Source: Elusimicrobiota bacterium | Lineage (GTDB): Bacteria > Elusimicrobiota > Elusimicrobia > UBA1565 | Direction of reading: 5' to 3' | DNA length: 61,223 nt | Assembly: GCA_016218495.1 (NCBI GenBank) | Contig: JACRDU010000065.1 | Location: 1 to 61,223, forward strand | Part shown: positions 35,008 through 43,681 of the stretch, in pieces | Position numbering within the stretch: the stretch's first letter is position 1 | Layout of the letters: each line of letters opens with the position of its first letter | The notes under the pieces: model-generated | The model's database searches: none | Seen by the model: the letters and a program-made list of their open reading frames with translations, nothing else | Told to the model about the DNA's origin: nothing | Made by a program: the position numbers and the translations under genes

Positions 35008-35414
35008 CCGCAGTCGCTGCCCGCGGCCTTCGCGGCCGCCAGGGTGCCGACGGCCAGGGCGGCGAGGAAGACGAGGGGCTGACGGCCCGCCGCGCCCGCG
35101 GCGACCAGGGCCGGGCCCGGGCAGTACCCGCCCAGCCCCCAGCCCAGCCCGAAGACGCAGGCGCCGAACACGAGCTTGCCGCCCCGCGAGGCTTCTTCGG
35201 GTCTCCCGGATTCGGTCCGGCACAGGGTCTTCCCGTCGCGTTTGACGAGATGCAGGCCCAGGCCGTGGGTGAGCACGGCTCCTCCCATGACGAAGGCCAA
35301 CGACGGGTCCCAGCCGCCGAAGAAGTCCAGGAAGCCCACGACCTTCTTGGGGTCCGTCATCCCGGAAAGGCCCAGACCGAGGCCGAACAGGAGCCCCGAG
35401 GCGAAGGACGTCAC
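35004..35414 (-). CDS. YeeE/YedE-type membrane protein, second half
   Basis: A 136-residue integral membrane protein of the YeeE/YedE (COG2391, sulfur/thiosulfate uptake) superfamily, corresponding to the C-terminal half. It starts MTSFASGLLFGLGLGLSGM and has the conserved GYCPGPALVA near residue 98, whose Cys is one of the residues implicated in thiosulfate passage in characterised YeeE. The GTG start overlaps the stop of the first half (GTGA at 35411-35414), so the two small proteins are coupled and should assemble together. Four or five hydrophobic helices. Confidence 0.85.
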   Translation of the reverse strand: MTSFASGLLFGLGLGLSGMTDPKKVVGFLDFFGGWDPSLAFVMGGAVLTHGLGLHLVKRDGKTLCRTESGRPEEASRGGKLVFGACVFGLGWGLGGYCPGPALVAAGAAGRQPLVFLAALAVGTLAAAKAAGSDCG

Positions 35415-35827
35415 AGGCGGCCTCCGGCCAGGGCTCGGGTGAGGACGACGGAAAGGGCGCCGGACGCCATGAAGATGAGGATGGCGAGCAATGAGCGCGG
35501 GGAGAGGCGGCTCAGGCCGCAGACCCCGTGACCGCTGGTGCAGCCGCCGGCCAGCCGGGCCCCCATGCCGACGAGCAGGCCGGAGGCCGCCATCGCGGCG
35601 TCCGAGCGCGGCAGGATTCCTTGGGCTAACGGAACCCCGAGCAAAGACAGCACGCCGCCGGCGGCGACCAGCCCGAGCAGGAAGCGGGCATGCGGCGTTC
35701 GGCCTTCCGGGCCCCTGGCCAGGGTCCCCGCCAGCGCGCCGCTGACGCCCGCCGCGCGGCCGTCGGCCCACAGCCGCAGGGTGGCGGCCAGGCCGATGAG
35801 GATTCCTCCAGCCAACGGGGCAATCAT
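35411..35827 (-). CDS. YeeE/YedE-type membrane protein, first half
   Basis: A 138-residue membrane protein forming the N-terminal half of a split YeeE/YedE transporter. The hallmark GARLAGGCTSGHGVCGLSR lies near residues 85-103; its Cys residues match those lining the thiosulfate path in YeeE. I start at ATG 35827 (MIAPLAGGILIG), 7 nt after a minus-strand TACACT; the longer open frame upstream is not protein-like. A CRP/FNR-type palindrome lies about 42 bp before the predicted start site, suggesting activation by a CRP-family regulator. Confidence 0.85.
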   Translation of the reverse strand: MIAPLAGGILIGLAATLRLWADGRAAGVSGALAGTLARGPEGRTPHARFLLGLVAAGGVLSLLGVPLAQGILPRSDAAMAASGLLVGMGARLAGGCTSGHGVCGLSRLSPRSLLAILIFMASGALSVVLTRALAGGRL

Positions 35828-35834
35828 CGTCGAT

Positions 35835-35878
35835 AGTGTAGATACGCTCCGTCCTGGTGACATGTGATTTTTGTCACG
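35835..35878 (-). promoter_or_regulatory. YeeE-pair promoter with CRP/FNR-like site
   Basis: Minus-strand -10 TACACT (plus AGTGTA, 35835-35840), 7 nt before the ATG. The sequence at 35863-35878 reads TGTGA-N6-TCACG, one base off the CRP consensus, centred about 42 bp from the predicted start, which is the class II activator position. An alternative inverted repeat GTGACA-N9-TGTCAC (35857-35877) overlaps it. Which protein binds is unknown. Confidence 0.55.
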
Positions 35879-35984
35879 CGGCGGGGCCGAGGGCTGAATC
35901 GTTGCGTTCCAGAATCCGCCGGTCGGAGGTCTTACGGCAAAGACATTCGAACTGCATCTCGACGACCCGCGCGCGCCGGAAGCC

Positions 35985-36353
35985 GTGTTGGCGAAGGTCG
36001 AGGCCGACGACCTCGTGGGGCTCGACGCCTCGGCGGCGTGGACCGACCCGAAGCGGGCCGCCGTCCTGCGCAAGGCCTTCGGCCTGAGGCCGCTGGTCTG
36101 CCTGCTGTTGACGGTGGATCCGTCGGTTTTCGACCCGGGGGACGGCTACGCCGGGACGATTTCGGTGGTGCGGGTGGCCGTCCACCTGCTGCGGGCGGGC
36201 AGCGGCGACGGGGTGCTGCTCAAGGACGGGCGCGAACCTCTCCTGCTGCGGCGCGGAGGGCGCGTCGTCCTCTCGGACTCCGGCTGGTGGAAGCCCGACA
36301 TGCGGGCGATGGTCTCGCTCCCGCATGAGGACGCCCCCCTGCCGCGCCTGTGA
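35985..36353 (+). CDS. Hypothetical protein, start uncertain
   Basis: 122 residues from the GTG at 35985; I do not recognise the family. The composition is ordinary and soluble, with no signal peptide, and ends DAPLPRL. The frame is open upstream to 35898 and reads like protein from about 35934 (AKTFELHLDDPRAPEAV), with GGAGGT at 35925-35930, yet no ATG, GTG or TTG occurs there; an ACG lies at 35934. The true start may therefore be the non-standard ACG or be masked by a base change. The gene lies 30 bp before the serine hydrolase gene. Confidence 0.55.
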   Translation: MLAKVEADDLVGLDASAAWTDPKRAAVLRKAFGLRPLVCLLLTVDPSVFDPGDGYAGTISVVRVAVHLLRAGSGDGVLLKDGREPLLLRRGGRVVLSDSGWWKPDMRAMVSLPHEDAPLPRL

Positions 36354-36383
36354 CGCGCCCCGTATTGTAGAGTCTCCTGCAAG

Positions 36384-37748
36384 ATGACGCCGCGCTTCGA
36401 CGACCCGCTGTCGTGGGCGGGCCTGCTGCTGGCCGGCTGGGCCTGCGCCCGGGCCTGGGCGGTCCTGTCGGGCGTGGCGGCGGCGGGGGCGGGCTACAAG
36501 GCCAAGGTCCTGGCCTCGGCGGTCTTCGTCAGCGGGCGCGACGCGCGCGGGGTCCTGGCCGAGGACGTCGCGCTGGACAGCTACCGCGTCCTGCGCCTGT
36601 TCCGGGCCAAATTCTCGGCCGACGCGGTCAGCGTCCGCTTCCTCGGGCTCTTCCCGGCGCGCACCGCGCTCTTCCGGCCCGGGCCGGGCGCCGCCTTGGC
36701 CTGGGGCCGTCCGCCCCGCCTTTGCGCCGTGCGGGCGCCCTCCGACCGGCCGTCGCCGGCGGCGCCGTCCGGGGCCGACGAGCGCCGCCTGGACTCGGCC
36801 GTCGCCGCGGCCTTCGAGGAACCGTCCCGCCGACGGCTGCGCCGGACCCGGGCCGTCGTCGTCATGCGCGCCGGAGCCGTCGTCGCCGAACGCTACGCGC
36901 CGGGGTTCGACGCCCGGATGCCCTTGTGCGGCTGGTCGATGTCGAAGAGCGTCCTGGCGGCGCTCGTCGGCCGCGCCGCGGCCATGGGCATCCTCCGTCC
37001 GGAAGACCGGCGCCTGCTGCCGCAATGGCTGGGCCCGGGCGACCGGCGCGCGGAGATCTCGGTGGAGGACCTGCTGCGCATGCGCAGCGGCCTGGCCTTC
37101 GACGAGACCTATGCCAACCCCCTCTCCGACGTCACCCAGATGCTCTTCGCCAGGCCGGACGCGGCCGCCTTCGCCGCCAGCAGGCCGCTGGTCCATCCCC
37201 CGGGCTCCTTCTGGCAGTACGCCAGCGGCACCTCGAACATCCTCTCGGCGGTCCTGCGTCGCGCGCTGGAGCGGGCCGGACTCGACTACCACGGGTTCCC
37301 GCAGCGCGAGCTCTTCGGCCCCGCCGGGATGCCGGGCGCGGTCTTCGAGACGGACGCGGCGGGGACCTTCGTGGGCTCGTCGTTCGTCTACGCCCCGGCC
37401 CGGGATTGGGCCGCCTTCGGGGACCTCCTGCGGCGCGGCGGGCTGGCGGACGGCCGCCGCCTGCTGCCCGAAGGCTGGGCGGCCATGGCTGCCGCCCCCA
37501 CCCCGCAGTCGGAGGACGGCTGCTACGGGGCGCATTGGTGGCTGAAGCTGCCCCAGGTCTTCGGGGGGGAGACGGCGGCGGCCCGGGAGCTGCCGAGCGA
37601 CGCCTTCCACGCCCTGGGCCACGAAGGCCAGTGCCTGAGCGTCATCCCGTCGCGAAAGCTGGTGGTTGTCCGGCTGGGGCTTTCCATATATATAGATGCC
37701 TGGGACCATGCGGCCTTCCTCGCGCGGGTCCTGAACGCCTTGGATTGA
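36384..37748 (+). CDS. Membrane-anchored serine hydrolase of the beta-lactamase/esterase family
   Basis: A 454-residue protein. An N-terminal hydrophobic segment (about 10-50) should anchor it in the inner membrane, with the catalytic domain (about 135-450) outside. Class C beta-lactamase/DD-peptidase-type motifs: SMSK 185-188 with nucleophile Ser185 and Lys188, YAS 279-281 for the YxN box, and HEG 413-415 for the KTG-like box. Enzymes of this group act as esterases, peptidases or amide hydrolases; activity cannot be assigned. A TAGAGT at 36368-36373 is a candidate -10. Confidence 0.83.
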   Translation: MTPRFDDPLSWAGLLLAGWACARAWAVLSGVAAAGAGYKAKVLASAVFVSGRDARGVLAEDVALDSYRVLRLFRAKFSADAVSVRFLGLFPARTALFRPGPGAALAWGRPPRLCAVRAPSDRPSPAAPSGADERRLDSAVAAAFEEPSRRRLRRTRAVVVMRAGAVVAERYAPGFDARMPLCGWSMSKSVLAALVGRAAAMGILRPEDRRLLPQWLGPGDRRAEISVEDLLRMRSGLAFDETYANPLSDVTQMLFARPDAAAFAASRPLVHPPGSFWQYASGTSNILSAVLRRALERAGLDYHGFPQRELFGPAGMPGAVFETDAAGTFVGSSFVYAPARDWAAFGDLLRRGGLADGRRLLPEGWAAMAAAPTPQSEDGCYGAHWWLKLPQVFGGETAAARELPSDAFHALGHEGQCLSVIPSRKLVVVRLGLSIYIDAWDHAAFLARVLNALD

Positions 37749-37759
37749 GAGGTCTTGCG

Positions 37760-38533
37760 ATGCCCCGTGGCCTTGCCGCCTTGCTGCTCCTGCTCTGCGT
37801 CCAGGCCGCGCAGGCTGCCCAGTTCCACCTCCCGCTCCACGCGCCGCCCCGGGTCTGGCCGGAAGGCAAGGCGTCTTTGCTCATGGGCGGCGGCTATTTC
37901 GGGGCCGGCGCCCGGGGCCTGCATGTGGACGGCCCCGGGGGCGGCTGGGAGGTCGGCGCCCCCATGGGGGAAAGGCTGTCGGGCCATGTCCAGGCGCTGG
38001 GCACGGCCTTCACTGGGACGCTGGACCCGCTCGGTTCGCGCTCGCGCAAGACGGGCGGGATGGCCGGGGCCTTGGAGGCCGACCTGGCGTTCGCGCCCGG
38101 GGGCGCGCAGGGCTCCTGGCGGCTCTACGCTGGCGCGCAGCTCGGGCTGACGGTCCTCAGCCTGAGCGACTCGGGCCCGGCTTTCAAGAACGGGAGGCTG
38201 GTCGTCGAGCCGGACACCGCGCTCTCCCTGACCTTCGGCCTCCCCGGGGGGGTGGAGGCGCGCCGGGAGTGGGGGGAGTGGCGCGGCAGCGCGGCCGCCT
38301 ACCTGACGCTCTCTCCAGGCGGGACCACCTTCTTCACCTTCCTCGTCGCGGGGCCGGCGGGGATGCGGTCGTCGGAGAGGATCGACCCCTTCGCGGCGCT
38401 GGGCACCCGCCTGAGGCTGGAGCGCCCGGCCTGGCGCCTGGGCCTGGAGGCGGGGCTCTCGGAATCGGCTCCGTCGGGCAACAATGAGGCGGTGACGGCC
38501 GCCTACGGCGCGCTCATGGTCCGGCTGTTCTAA
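37760..38533 (+). CDS. Exported beta-rich protein, possible outer-membrane barrel
   Basis: A 257-residue protein with a signal peptide (about 1-19, ending AQAAQ). The mature part is Gly-rich with regular alternating strands, and the last residues are MVRLF, a C-terminal Phe as expected for a small outer-membrane barrel. No family recognised. It begins 11 bp after the serine hydrolase gene and is probably cotranscribed. Its TAA overlaps the amtB stop as CTAA at 38530-38533. Confidence 0.65.
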   Translation: MPRGLAALLLLLCVQAAQAAQFHLPLHAPPRVWPEGKASLLMGGGYFGAGARGLHVDGPGGGWEVGAPMGERLSGHVQALGTAFTGTLDPLGSRSRKTGGMAGALEADLAFAPGGAQGSWRLYAGAQLGLTVLSLSDSGPAFKNGRLVVEPDTALSLTFGLPGGVEARREWGEWRGSAAAYLTLSPGGTTFFTFLVAGPAGMRSSERIDPFAALGTRLRLERPAWRLGLEAGLSESAPSGNNEAVTAAYGALMVRLF

Positions 38534-39852
38534 GCCGAGCCGAAGCTCTCGTCGTGCTGGCTGAGGTCCAGGCCCGCCTCTTCCTGCTCGGGGCGCACCC
38601 TCAGGGTGATCATCGAGTCGGTGAGCGCGTAGAGCGCGTAGGAGCCGGCGAAGGAGAACGCCCCGGCGATGAGCAGGGCCTCCAGATGCCTCAGGAAGAC
38701 CGTCGCGTCGCCGTGGACGAGGCCGACCTTGTCGGCGAAGATCCCCGTCATCAGCATGCCCACGATGCCGCCCACCCCGTGGCAGGGGAAGACGTCCAGG
38801 GTGTCGTCGAGGGCGGACTTCGACCTCCAGTGCACGGCCAGGTTGCTGACCAGGCTCGAGAAGGCCCCGATGAAGATGCTGTGCCCCACCGTCACATAGC
38901 CCGCGGCCGGCGTCACCGCGACCAGGCCGACGACGGCCCCGATGGCGGCGCCCAGCGCGGAGGGGCGGCGGCCGCGCACCGCGTCGAAGAAGACCCAGGC
39001 CAGCATCGCCGCAGCCGAGGCGGTGTTGGTGGTGATGAAGGCCAGCACGGCGGTCTCGTTGGCGGCCAGGGCGGAGCCGGCGTTGAAGCCGAACCAACCG
39101 AACCACAGCATTCCCGTCCCCAGCAGGACGAAGGGGATGTTGGCCGGCACATGGGGCTCGGCGGCGAGGTGGGTCTGGCGCCGTCCCAGGAAGAGCGCCC
39201 CGGCCAGGGCGGCGAAGCCCGCGGAGAGGTGGACGACCGTCCCGCCGGCGAAGTCGAGCACGCCCCATTGGCGGAGGAACCCCTGCGGGTGCCAGGTCCA
39301 GTGCGCCAGGGGGCAATAGATCAAGAGGCAGAAGAGCGTGATGAAGAGGATGTAGCTGGAGAAGCGCACGCGCTCCGCGAAGGACCCGGTGATCAGGGCC
39401 GGCGTGATGATGGCGAACTTGAGCTGGAACATCGCGAACAGCGCCAGCGGGATGGTCGGGGCGAGGTCGGGATGCGTGGCGCCGCCCACGCCGCGGAACA
39501 TGAAGAAGGTCCGCGGGTCGCCGATGAGGCCGTGCCAGGACTCGCCGAAGGACAGGCTGAACCCCACGACCACCCAGACGATGCTGAGCACACCCATCGA
39601 GATGAAGCTCTGCAGCATCGTCGAGATGACGTTCTTGCGCTGCACCATGCCGCCGTAGAAGAAGGAGAGCCCCGGGGTCATCAGAAGGACGAGGCCCGTG
39701 GCGGTGAGCATCCAGGCGGTGTCCCCCGCCGAGACGGGGCCCCCGACGACGCGCGGGGCGGCGGGGGAGACGGCCAGGCCGCCCAGGGCGGCCAGCGCGA
39801 GCAATGACAGCGAGACCACCCATTCCGGCTTGTTCTTGCGCATCGGGTTCAT
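38530..39852 (-). CDS. amtB: Ammonium transporter AmtB
   Basis: A 440-residue Amt/Rh-family channel with a hydrophobic N-terminal segment followed by about eleven transmembrane helices. Signature features: GLSFFYGGMVQRKN near 60-73, the twin pore histidines expected in DFAGGTVVHLSAG near 198-210 and in the FPCHGVGG region near 345-352, and WFGWFGFNAGS near 245-255. The ATG at 39852 is 7 nt after a minus-strand TAAAAT, so it should be leaderless. No glnK/glnB gene follows or precedes it, unlike the usual arrangement; the PII partner would have to be elsewhere. Confidence 0.93.
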   Translation of the reverse strand: MNPMRKNKPEWVVSLSLLALAALGGLAVSPAAPRVVGGPVSAGDTAWMLTATGLVLLMTPGLSFFYGGMVQRKNVISTMLQSFISMGVLSIVWVVVGFSLSFGESWHGLIGDPRTFFMFRGVGGATHPDLAPTIPLALFAMFQLKFAIITPALITGSFAERVRFSSYILFITLFCLLIYCPLAHWTWHPQGFLRQWGVLDFAGGTVVHLSAGFAALAGALFLGRRQTHLAAEPHVPANIPFVLLGTGMLWFGWFGFNAGSALAANETAVLAFITTNTASAAAMLAWVFFDAVRGRRPSALGAAIGAVVGLVAVTPAAGYVTVGHSIFIGAFSSLVSNLAVHWRSKSALDDTLDVFPCHGVGGIVGMLMTGIFADKVGLVHGDATVFLRHLEALLIAGAFSFAGSYALYALTDSMITLRVRPEQEEAGLDLSQHDESFGSA

Positions 39853-39859
39853 GGGGGAG

Positions 39860-39889
39860 ATTTTAGCAATCTGCGTCCTTTGATATCCT
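39860..39889. promoter_or_regulatory. Back-to-back promoters, amtB / amidohydrolase
   Basis: Minus-strand TAAAAT (plus ATTTTA, 39860-39865) lies 7 nt before the amtB ATG. Plus-strand TATCCT (39884-39889) lies 6 nt before the amidohydrolase ATG. In the 43-bp gap each -35 would overlap the other's -10, so the two directions probably compete. Confidence 0.6.
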
Positions 39890-39895
39890 GTGGGC

Positions 39896-41491
39896 ATGCC
39901 GTTCATCCTCGCGCTGCTGCTCGGACTGTTCTCGGGCTGCGGCCTCAGGCGGTCCGCCCCGGCCCCCGCGCTGCTCGTGGCCGGAGGGCCGGTCTACGGG
40001 GTCCCGGGGGCCGACGCCGTGCTGGTGCGCGGCGGCGTCATCGAGGCCGTGGGCCGGGCCGCGGAGCTGGCCCGCCGGGCGCCGGAGGCCCGCCGCCTCG
40101 ACGCGGCGGGGGGCCTGGTCCTGCCCGGCTTCCAGGACGCGCACCTGCACCTGCTCGACGGGGGTCTGTCGCTCGAGGAGCTCGAGCTGGGCCCCGCCAA
40201 GACCGAGGCCGAGGCCGTGGAGCTCGTCCGGCGCTGGGCGGCCGAACACCCCGGCCGCGGCGCCCTGCGCGGCAGGGGCTGGGCCTATTCCATCGTCCCC
40301 GCGCCGGGCTACCCGAGCAAGGAGGCGCTGGACGCCGTCGTCTCCGACCGGCCCGTCGTCCTGGAGAGCTTCGACGGGCACGCCTATTGGTTCAACAGCG
40401 CGGCTCTGGCCCGGGCCGGGATAACCTCGGCCGGCACCGTGCTCGAGGCCGACGGCGCCCTGGTGGACAAGGCCTCCGGCGGGCGCTCCCTGGCCGACAA
40501 GCGCCGGGGGGTGGAGCGGGGCCTGGCCTATCTGGCCGAGCGCGGGGTGACCTCGGCCGCCGTCATGTCGGCCGACCTCGCGGAGTTCGAAATCTTGGCC
40601 GCCCTCGAGAGGGCGGGCCGGCTGCCGATACGGGTGTTCTACTGCCCGCCGCTGGAGGGGGACCTCGCCGCCTATGCGCGGCTGCGCGCCCGGGCCGGCG
40701 GGCCGATGCTGCGCTTCGGCTGGCTCAAGGGCTTCGTCGACGGCGTCATCGAGTCGCGCACCGCGGCCATGCTGGAACCCTATGCAGGCTCCGGTGAGCG
40801 CGGGAGCCCCGCCCTGGAAGGCGGCCGCCTGGCGGAGCTGGTGGCGGCCGCCCAGGCGCGCGGCTTCTCCGTGGCGCTGCATGCCGTCGGCGACGCGGCG
40901 GTCCGGAGCGCCCTCGACGCCTTCGAGGCGGCCGACCGCGAGGCGCCCCGGCCGGCCCTGCGGCGCAAAATAGAGCACATCGAAGTGCTCGACGCCGCCG
41001 ACCGCCCCCGCTTCAGGGCGCTGGATGTGACCGCGTCCATGCAGCCCCTGCACGCCGACCCCGGCGGCCCCGACCCCGACTCGGGAGTCTGGGCCCGCAA
41101 CCTCGACCCGGCGCGCCGGCGCGCCAGCTTCGCCTGGCGGGACCTGCTCGACGCCGGCGCCGTGCTGGCGTTCGGCTCGGACTGGCCGGTGGTCTCCGCC
41201 GACCCGCTGGCGGGGATGGCCATGGCCCAGACCCGGCGCAGCCGGAACGGCCTGCCGCAGGGCGGTTGGAACGCGCACCAGACCATCTTCGCCGACGCGG
41301 CGCTCGGCGCCTATACCCGCGCCTTCGCCTACGCGGCCGGGCTGCAGGAGAAGGCCGGCTGTCTGGCCGCCGGCTGCCTGGCAGACCTGGTCGTGCTGGA
41401 GCCGGGGGTGCGGCTGGACCAGCCGGCTTCGCTCTGGAGCGGCCGCGTCCGGACCGTGGTCGCCGCCGGCAAGGTCCTCAAGGGGCCTTGA
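39896..41491 (+). CDS. Lipoprotein amidohydrolase (YtcJ-like)
   Basis: A 531-residue amidohydrolase-3 family protein. The N-terminus MPFILALLLGLFSGC looks like a lipoprotein signal with the lipid-bearing Cys at about 15. Metal-binding motifs are present: QDAHLHLL near 83-90, ALHAVGDAA near 325-333, IEHIEVL near 360-366 and FGSDWPV near 424-430. The order matches YtcJ-like enzymes acting on cyclic amides or related compounds; the substrate is unknown. The GTG at 39890 is an alternative start, but the ATG at 39896 fits the -10 spacing. Confidence 0.87.
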   Translation: MPFILALLLGLFSGCGLRRSAPAPALLVAGGPVYGVPGADAVLVRGGVIEAVGRAAELARRAPEARRLDAAGGLVLPGFQDAHLHLLDGGLSLEELELGPAKTEAEAVELVRRWAAEHPGRGALRGRGWAYSIVPAPGYPSKEALDAVVSDRPVVLESFDGHAYWFNSAALARAGITSAGTVLEADGALVDKASGGRSLADKRRGVERGLAYLAERGVTSAAVMSADLAEFEILAALERAGRLPIRVFYCPPLEGDLAAYARLRARAGGPMLRFGWLKGFVDGVIESRTAAMLEPYAGSGERGSPALEGGRLAELVAAAQARGFSVALHAVGDAAVRSALDAFEAADREAPRPALRRKIEHIEVLDAADRPRFRALDVTASMQPLHADPGGPDPDSGVWARNLDPARRRASFAWRDLLDAGAVLAFGSDWPVVSADPLAGMAMAQTRRSRNGLPQGGWNAHQTIFADAALGAYTRAFAYAAGLQEKAGCLAAGCLADLVVLEPGVRLDQPASLWSGRVRTVVAAGKVLKGP

Positions 41492-41579
41492 GCCAGCCTT
41501 GACGAGAGGCTGGTTTGTTGCAATAAATTAGGCATAAGAACCCGTTTTTCAGGGTTTCTGAGCTAGGGGGGAAGTGAAA

Positions 41580-42023
41580 ATGCGAAAGACATTGGCGATG
41601 CTGTGCGGGGTCCTTTTCTTGGGCGGCCTGCTCGCGCAGGGCGTTCGGGCTGGCGACGACAAGGGTAAGAAGGAAGAGAAGGCCGCCGTCGCCGCCGAGA
41701 AGAAGGAAGCGAAGGCCGAGGCGAAGGAAGCCAAGGAAGGCGAGAAGGAAGCGCCTGAAATCATCAATTACGAGAAGGCCAAGATGGGCAAGGTGGCCTT
41801 CCCTCACAAGAAGCACTCCGACATGGTCGGAGGCTGCGCCACCTGCCACGAGGGCGAGAAGCCCATCTTCAAGCAGGAGAAGAGCGAGCTCAAGATGGCC
41901 GACATGTACAAGGGCGAGTCCTGCGGCGCCTGCCATGACGGCAAGAAGGCCTTCAAGAAGGACGGCAAGGACGTCGCCACCTTCGCGGCCAAGGGCGGCT
42001 GCATGAAGTGCCACAAGAAGTGA
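41580..42023 (+). CDS. Triheme c7-type periplasmic cytochrome
   Basis: A 147-residue exported cytochrome. Signal peptide about 1-24 (ending GVRAGDD), then a highly charged Lys/Glu/Ala stretch (about 28-58), then three CxxCH heme motifs (CATCH, CGACH, CMKCH) with the preceding His residues (PHKKHSD) expected as axial ligands. This fits the c7/c3-like cytochrome class used for periplasmic electron transfer. ATG 41580 is preferred over GTG 41574 because GGGGGGAAG lies about 7 nt before it. Confidence 0.88.
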   Translation: MRKTLAMLCGVLFLGGLLAQGVRAGDDKGKKEEKAAVAAEKKEAKAEAKEAKEGEKEAPEIINYEKAKMGKVAFPHKKHSDMVGGCATCHEGEKPIFKQEKSELKMADMYKGESCGACHDGKKAFKKDGKDVATFAAKGGCMKCHKK

Positions 42024-42101
42024 GCTGACTCCCTAAGGACCTAGACGCGAATAGGCCTTAGGGGCCTGTTAGAAGCCGGTGCCGCCTGCCATCCTCAGAG
42101 C

Positions 42102-42566
42102 GTGACTTGCGCCCTGCTGGTGGTCCTCTTGGCGGCGCCGGCTTCCTCTTTGGACACGAAGGGCCAGGCCGGCCTCTCCGCCGAGCGCAGCCGTTCCGGA
42201 GCGTCTTCCGCCAGCCCCGAGGCCGCGGCTTCCGATGCCTCGACCGGCTTCGGCGCGGCCCCGTCCGCGCCCGCCGCCGACCTGCGCGGCAGGAATTTCA
42301 AAGCCGCTCCGCCGGCCGCTCTTACCGCCAAGCCGGCGGCTGTGACGGCCGCCCCGCCGCCCGCTCCGGGCAAGGTCTACGCGGCGGGGGAGAAGAAGGC
42401 CGAAGACGGCCCCAAGTGGGACCGCGAGGGGACGCTCAAGGCGGGCGCCGTCGGGATGGCGGGGGCGCTCATCGGCTTCATGCTGGGCGGCCCCATCGGG
42501 GCCTGCGCCGGCTTCCTCGCCGCCTTCTTCGTCGGCGCCATGCTCTGGAAAGCCGGGAAGATCTAG
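42102..42566 (+). CDS. Small exported or membrane protein with a glycine-zipper-like segment
   Basis: 154 residues starting at GTG; a CATCCT 6 nt upstream is a weak -10 candidate. Signal-like N-terminus (1-16), a long Ala/Ser/Pro-rich region (20-90), then a hydrophobic Gly-rich double segment (about 112-150; AGAVGMAGALIGFMLGGPIG and following), typical of glycine-zipper membrane inserts. Function unknown. Its TAG abuts the convergent flavin oxidoreductase stop with no base between. Confidence 0.6.
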   Translation: MTCALLVVLLAAPASSLDTKGQAGLSAERSRSGASSASPEAAASDASTGFGAAPSAPAADLRGRNFKAAPPAALTAKPAAVTAAPPPAPGKVYAAGEKKAEDGPKWDREGTLKAGAVGMAGALIGFMLGGPIGACAGFLAAFFVGAMLWKAGKI

Positions 42567-43631
42567 CTAGGCCTTGGCGCGCAGGTACTGCTTGGGCCAG
42601 GGGCCCTCGACGCCCAGCTCCTTGGCCGCGCGCAGCGGCCAGTAGGGCTCCCTGAGGAACTGACGGGCGAGCAGCACGGCGTCGGCGCGTCCCGAGGCGA
42701 CGATGGCCTCGGCCTGGGCGGGCTCGGTGATGAAGCCCACCGCCCCGGTGGGCAGCCCGGTCTCCCGGCGCACCGCCTCGGCGAAGGGCACCTGGAAATC
42801 CGGTCCGGCGGGAATCTGCGCCTGCGGGAAGCCGCCGCCGCTGGAGCAATCGAGCAGGTCCACGCCGCGCTCCTTGAGGGCGCGTGCGAGGACGATGGTT
42901 TGCCCCAGGTCCCAACCGCCCTCCATCCAGTCGGTGGCCGACACCCGCGCCAGGAGCGGCAGGCGTTCCGGCCAGATGCGGCGGACGCGCTCGGTGAGCT
43001 CGAGGGCCAGGCGCATGCGGCCTTCGAGGCTGCCGCCGTAGGCGTCGGTCCGGCGGTTCGACAGCGGCGACAGGAAGGATTGCACGAGGTAGCCGTGGGC
43101 GAAATGCAGCTCCAGGGCCTCGAAGCCGGCTTCCAGCGCCAGGCGTGCCGCGCGTTCCCAGTAAGAGACGGCCTGGGAGATTTCATCCAAGGTCATCTCT
43201 TTGGGCGCGGCGTATCCCTTGTCGAACGGGAGGGGGGAGGGAGCGAGCGGTTGCCAGCCGCCCTTCTCCGGGGCGACGGGTCCGCCGCCGTCCCAAGGGC
43301 GGGCGGTGGAGGCTTTCCGGCCGGCATGCGCTATCTGGGCGCAGGGCACCGCGCCTTGCGACTTAATGAAGCGGGCGACAGGGAGCAAGGCTTCGGCGTG
43401 CCGCGCGGACCACAGCCCGAGGTCTCCCGGGGAGATGCGCCCTTCGGGGCAGACCCCGGTGGCTTCGACGACGACGAGCCCCGCACCGCCGACGGCGCGG
43501 CTGCCCAGGTGCACGAGGTGCCAATCCTCGGCCAGGCCGTCCGTGCAGGAATACTGGCACATCGGCGACATGAAGATGCGGTTGCGCACGGTGACGCCGC
43601 GCAGGGTCAGCGGGGTGAAGAGCTTGGACAT
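42567..43631 (-). CDS. namA: NADH:flavin oxidoreductase, old yellow enzyme (NamA/YqjM class)
   Basis: A 354-residue FMN-dependent ene-reductase with a complete TIM-barrel: SPMCQYSCTDG near 22-32 (class-defining Cys), the substrate-binding His in ELHFAHGYL near 174-182, RRTDAYGGSLEGR near 195-207 and GFITEP near 295-300. The family reduces activated C=C bonds with NAD(P)H. It is expected to be leaderless (minus-strand TATCAA 7 nt before the ATG) and is transcribed alone. Confidence 0.92.
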   Translation of the reverse strand: MSKLFTPLTLRGVTVRNRIFMSPMCQYSCTDGLAEDWHLVHLGSRAVGGAGLVVVEATGVCPEGRISPGDLGLWSARHAEALLPVARFIKSQGAVPCAQIAHAGRKASTARPWDGGGPVAPEKGGWQPLAPSPLPFDKGYAAPKEMTLDEISQAVSYWERAARLALEAGFEALELHFAHGYLVQSFLSPLSNRRTDAYGGSLEGRMRLALELTERVRRIWPERLPLLARVSATDWMEGGWDLGQTIVLARALKERGVDLLDCSSGGGFPQAQIPAGPDFQVPFAEAVRRETGLPTGAVGFITEPAQAEAIVASGRADAVLLARQFLREPYWPLRAAKELGVEGPWPKQYLRAKA

Positions 43632-43638
43632 GGGAGCT

Positions 43639-43673
43639 TTGATACCAAATCAGGCCGGGTCAGGTGCTATGCT
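43639..43673. promoter_or_regulatory. Divergent -10 elements, namA / Gre-like gene
   Basis: Minus-strand TATCAA (plus TTGATA, 43639-43644), 7 nt before the flavin oxidoreductase ATG; plus-strand TATGCT at 43668-43673, 8 nt before the Gre-like ATG at 43682. Neither has a clear -35 at the canonical spacing. Confidence 0.45.
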
Positions 43674-43681
43674 TTCGGGGT

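Noticed and set aside
41530-41575. Terminator or promoter before the triheme cytochrome
   Set aside because: An AACCC/GGGTT hairpin is weak with no T-tail, and no -35/-10 pair at proper spacing could be fixed, although the region is AT-rich.
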